Source: Candidatus Atribacteria bacterium
GTDB taxonomy: Bacteria; Atribacterota; Phoenicimicrobiia; Phoenicimicrobiales; Stramentimicrobiaceae
DNA: 8,144 nucleotides
Assembly: GCA_016934875.1 (NCBI GenBank)
Contig: JAFGSC010000052.1
Span: 1-8,144 of the forward strand
Direction of reading: 5' to 3'
A program made the translations under genes and the position numbers. The notes beneath the pieces were generated by a model. The model made no database searches. It was not told where the DNA came from and was given only the letters and a program-made list of their open reading frames with translations. This document shows, piece by piece, positions 6,358 to 8,144 of the stretch; position 1 is the first letter of the stretch, and each line of letters begins with the position of its first letter.

Positions 6358-8144
6358 TGGCTCACCTCAATTGCTCCCAGGGGACATACCTGTACACAAA
6401 CTCCACATCCGGTACACAACAATGGATTAATATTGATCGAACCATCTTCTTTTTTAAAAATTGCCGGACAATTAAACTTTTTTAGACAAATTTGGCAACG
6501 ATTGCATTTTTCCTGGCGAATCCGATAAACTAACTTCCCTTCTTCTTTCTGTTTCAGCATGATACAGGGTGAACGCGAAATAATGACAGAAACACCCTGG
6601 TATAACAATCCTTCCTGAAAAACTTTGGTTGCTTCCTTGATATTTGTTGGATCTACTACCTGAACGTAACCAGCCCCGGCAGCCTTTACCAATTGTTCAA
6701 TAGACACTGCAGGGGTTTCATTTCCCCATCCATTGATAGGAATGCTGGGATTAGGTTGGCCACCAGTCATCGCGGTGATACGATTATCCAGAATCACCAC
6801 CATAATATTGGTCTTCTGATGAATTGCATTAATTAGAGGAGGTAGCCCGGAATGAAAGAAGGTCGAATCGCCAATAAGGGATATGACCCTTTGTTTAGTT
6901 ACCTTGTTCAAACCACTCGCAATTCCTATACTGGAACCCATACAGATACAGTAATCTGCCATATGATATGGTGGCTGCATTGCCAAGGTATAGCATCCGA
7001 TATCATTAGAGTAAATTACATCTTGATCTTTTATTTTTAATTTTTTTACAGCTTTCTTAATTGCATAAATTGTAGCTCGATGGGGACATCCTGGACATAA
7101 TACTGGCGGACGAAGCGGTGGTGATACATCCAGTTTTATTTCCCTTTCTTTGGAAAAGTCTAAATTGAATATTTGAATAAATGCCTCTAAAAGAATATCC
7201 GGATGGTATTCGTAAATTCGTGGGAGTGTCCCATCTATTTTACCATAAACCTTTTTATTCCAGCCTATTTGACCTAATAACGCTAACACTTCTTTTTCGA
7301 TAATCGGTTCCACTTCTTCTACAACGATAACCCTATCGATATCCTGAAGAAATTTTTTTACCAGGTTCCTGGGGAAAGGATAACTTAAACCCAGCTTAAG
7401 GACATGGACTTCTATAGGATAATCATTAATGATGTCCATGATATAATTATAAGAGGCTCCGCTAGCAATAATGCCTATTTTGCTATCGGTTTTGCTACCG
7501 GAGTGATGAATCATTCGGTTAAGGGGTGAAGTATCTGCTTCATTTTCAAGCCTGCGATGTTTTTCAACTAACAATTGTCTTAATATCCTAGCATTTGACG
7601 GGGCAACATTAAAACGCGTTTCCTCTTTCTGGAAAAAAATTTCTTTTTTCCCAATTTCGATTTGCTCTAGTTGAACAATAGCCCGCATATGGGAAACCCT
7701 TGTCGTTGTTCGCAACAATACAGGTATTCCAAATTGTTCGGAAATTTGAAAACCGTATTTCATAAAATCTTTGATCTCTTGGGGATTGGAAGGTTCAAGT
7801 ACTGGGATTCCGGAAAATTGTCCCATCATCCGATTATCCTGTTCGTTTTGGGAAGAATGCATCGAAGGATCATCAGCTGATAGAACAATCATTCCTCCCC
7901 GAACACCGGTATAAACAGTACTCATCAAGGCATCTGCGGCAACATTTAAACCAACATGTTTCATAAAAACAAAAGAACGTAATCCAGCTGCAGCAGCTGC
8001 AGCAGAAACTTCCAAGGCTACTTTTTCGTTCACAGAGAACTCAAAATAAATACCTGCCCGTCGGGCTATCTTAGCCAGAATATCACCAATCTCGGAAGAA
8101 GGAGTACCGGGATAGGTAGAAGCAAAAGATACGCCTGATTCTAA
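6354..8144 (-). CDS. iorA: Indolepyruvate ferredoxin oxidoreductase alpha subunit, 5' end outside the window
   Basis: Large catalytic subunit of IorAB, binding thiamine diphosphate and iron-sulfur clusters. The frame is open to the window edge, giving 596 visible residues. A GTG at 8033 is an internal Val and not the start, because the codons before it encode family sequence (STYPGTPSSEIGDIL and YFEFSVNEKVALE). Probably 15 to 30 N-terminal residues are missing. Numbered from the first visible residue: the pyruvate-binding domain comes first, with MKHVGLNVAAD near 61-71 and ADDPSMHSSQNEQDNR near 90-105. CPGCPHR follows near 350-356. The thiamine-diphosphate site is GDSTFF near 425-430 with LDNRITAMTGGQ near 452-463. 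Two [4Fe-4S] motifs end the protein: Cys 547, 550, 553, 559 (CX2CX2CX5CP) and Cys 577, 580, 583, 587 (CX2CX2CX3CP). It heads the visible operon. Confidence 0.95.
   Translation of the reverse strand, partial: LESGVSFASTYPGTPSSEIGDILAKIARRAGIYFEFSVNEKVALEVSAAAAAAGLRSFVFMKHVGLNVAADALMSTVYTGVRGGMIVLSADDPSMHSSQNEQDNRMMGQFSGIPVLEPSNPQEIKDFMKYGFQISEQFGIPVLLRTTTRVSHMRAIVQLEQIEIGKKEIFFQKEETRFNVAPSNARILRQLLVEKHRRLENEADTSPLNRMIHHSGSKTDSKIGIIASGASYNYIMDIINDYPIEVHVLKLGLSYPFPRNLVKKFLQDIDRVIVVEEVEPIIEKEVLALLGQIGWNKKVYGKIDGTLPRIYEYHPDILLEAFIQIFNLDFSKEREIKLDVSPPLRPPVLCPGCPHRATIYAIKKAVKKLKIKDQDVIYSNDIGCYTLAMQPPYHMADYCICMGSSIGIASGLNKVTKQRVISLIGDSTFFHSGLPPLINAIHQKTNIMVVILDNRITAMTGGQPNPSIPINGWGNETPAVSIEQLVKAAGAGYVQVVDPTNIKEATKVFQEGLLYQGVSVIISRSPCIMLKQKEEGKLVYRIRQEKCNRCQICLKKFNCPAIFKKEDGSININPLLCTGCGVCVQVCPLGAIEVSQ

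Noticed and set aside
6852..7880. Two plus-strand frames (6852-7040 and 7671-7880)
   Set aside because: Both are antisense to conserved IorA coding sequence and have no features of their own.
1..8144. CRISPR arrays, tRNA or rRNA genes, transposases, phage genes
   Set aside because: I saw no regular repeats, no tRNA-like cloverleaf or rRNA sequence, and no transposase or integrase motif in any frame.

Overview
The window is a low-GC stretch of an anaerobic, amino-acid-fermenting bacterium. Every gene I can support lies on the minus strand, so it reads from right to left. It uses strong AGGAGG-type ribosome binding sites, which fits a Clostridia/Halanaerobiia-like or other low-GC anaerobic lineage. 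The solute-binding protein has a cleavable signal peptide without a lipobox cysteine, which points to a periplasm and hence a two-membrane cell. That is an inference; no marker gene fixes the taxon.

Region 1 (8144 down to about 3570) is a catabolic operon: iorA (5' end outside the window), iorB, a class I/II PLP aminotransferase, and a phosphate acetyl/butyryltransferase (ptb-like). iorA and iorB overlap by ATGA, and iorB overlaps the aminotransferase by 32 bases, so these three are very probably translationally coupled. The ptb-like gene follows after about 70 bases that contain a 12-base palindrome next to a TATAAT box. Read as a pathway, the aminotransferase turns an (aromatic) amino acid into a 2-oxo acid. 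IorAB oxidatively decarboxylates it to an acyl- or aryl-CoA, reducing ferredoxin. The Ptb-like enzyme converts the CoA ester to an acyl phosphate, from which a kinase could make ATP. No kinase is in the window.

Region 2 (about 2890 to 3569) is a 680-base gap with no convincing gene. It holds three short open frames that look like membrane-protein fragments, candidate promoters, an AT-rich inverted repeat, and two strong ribosome-binding-like sequences with no start codon after them.

Region 3 (2889 down to 1) is a TRAP transporter operon: dctP (periplasmic binding protein), a 180-base spacer with a 17-bp hairpin, dctQ (small membrane subunit) and dctM (large membrane subunit, 3' end cut by the window). 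It may feed an organic or 2-oxo acid to the cell, but nothing in the sequence fixes the substrate. The strongest material here is a recognisable pathway in an informative arrangement, not an unknown gene system.
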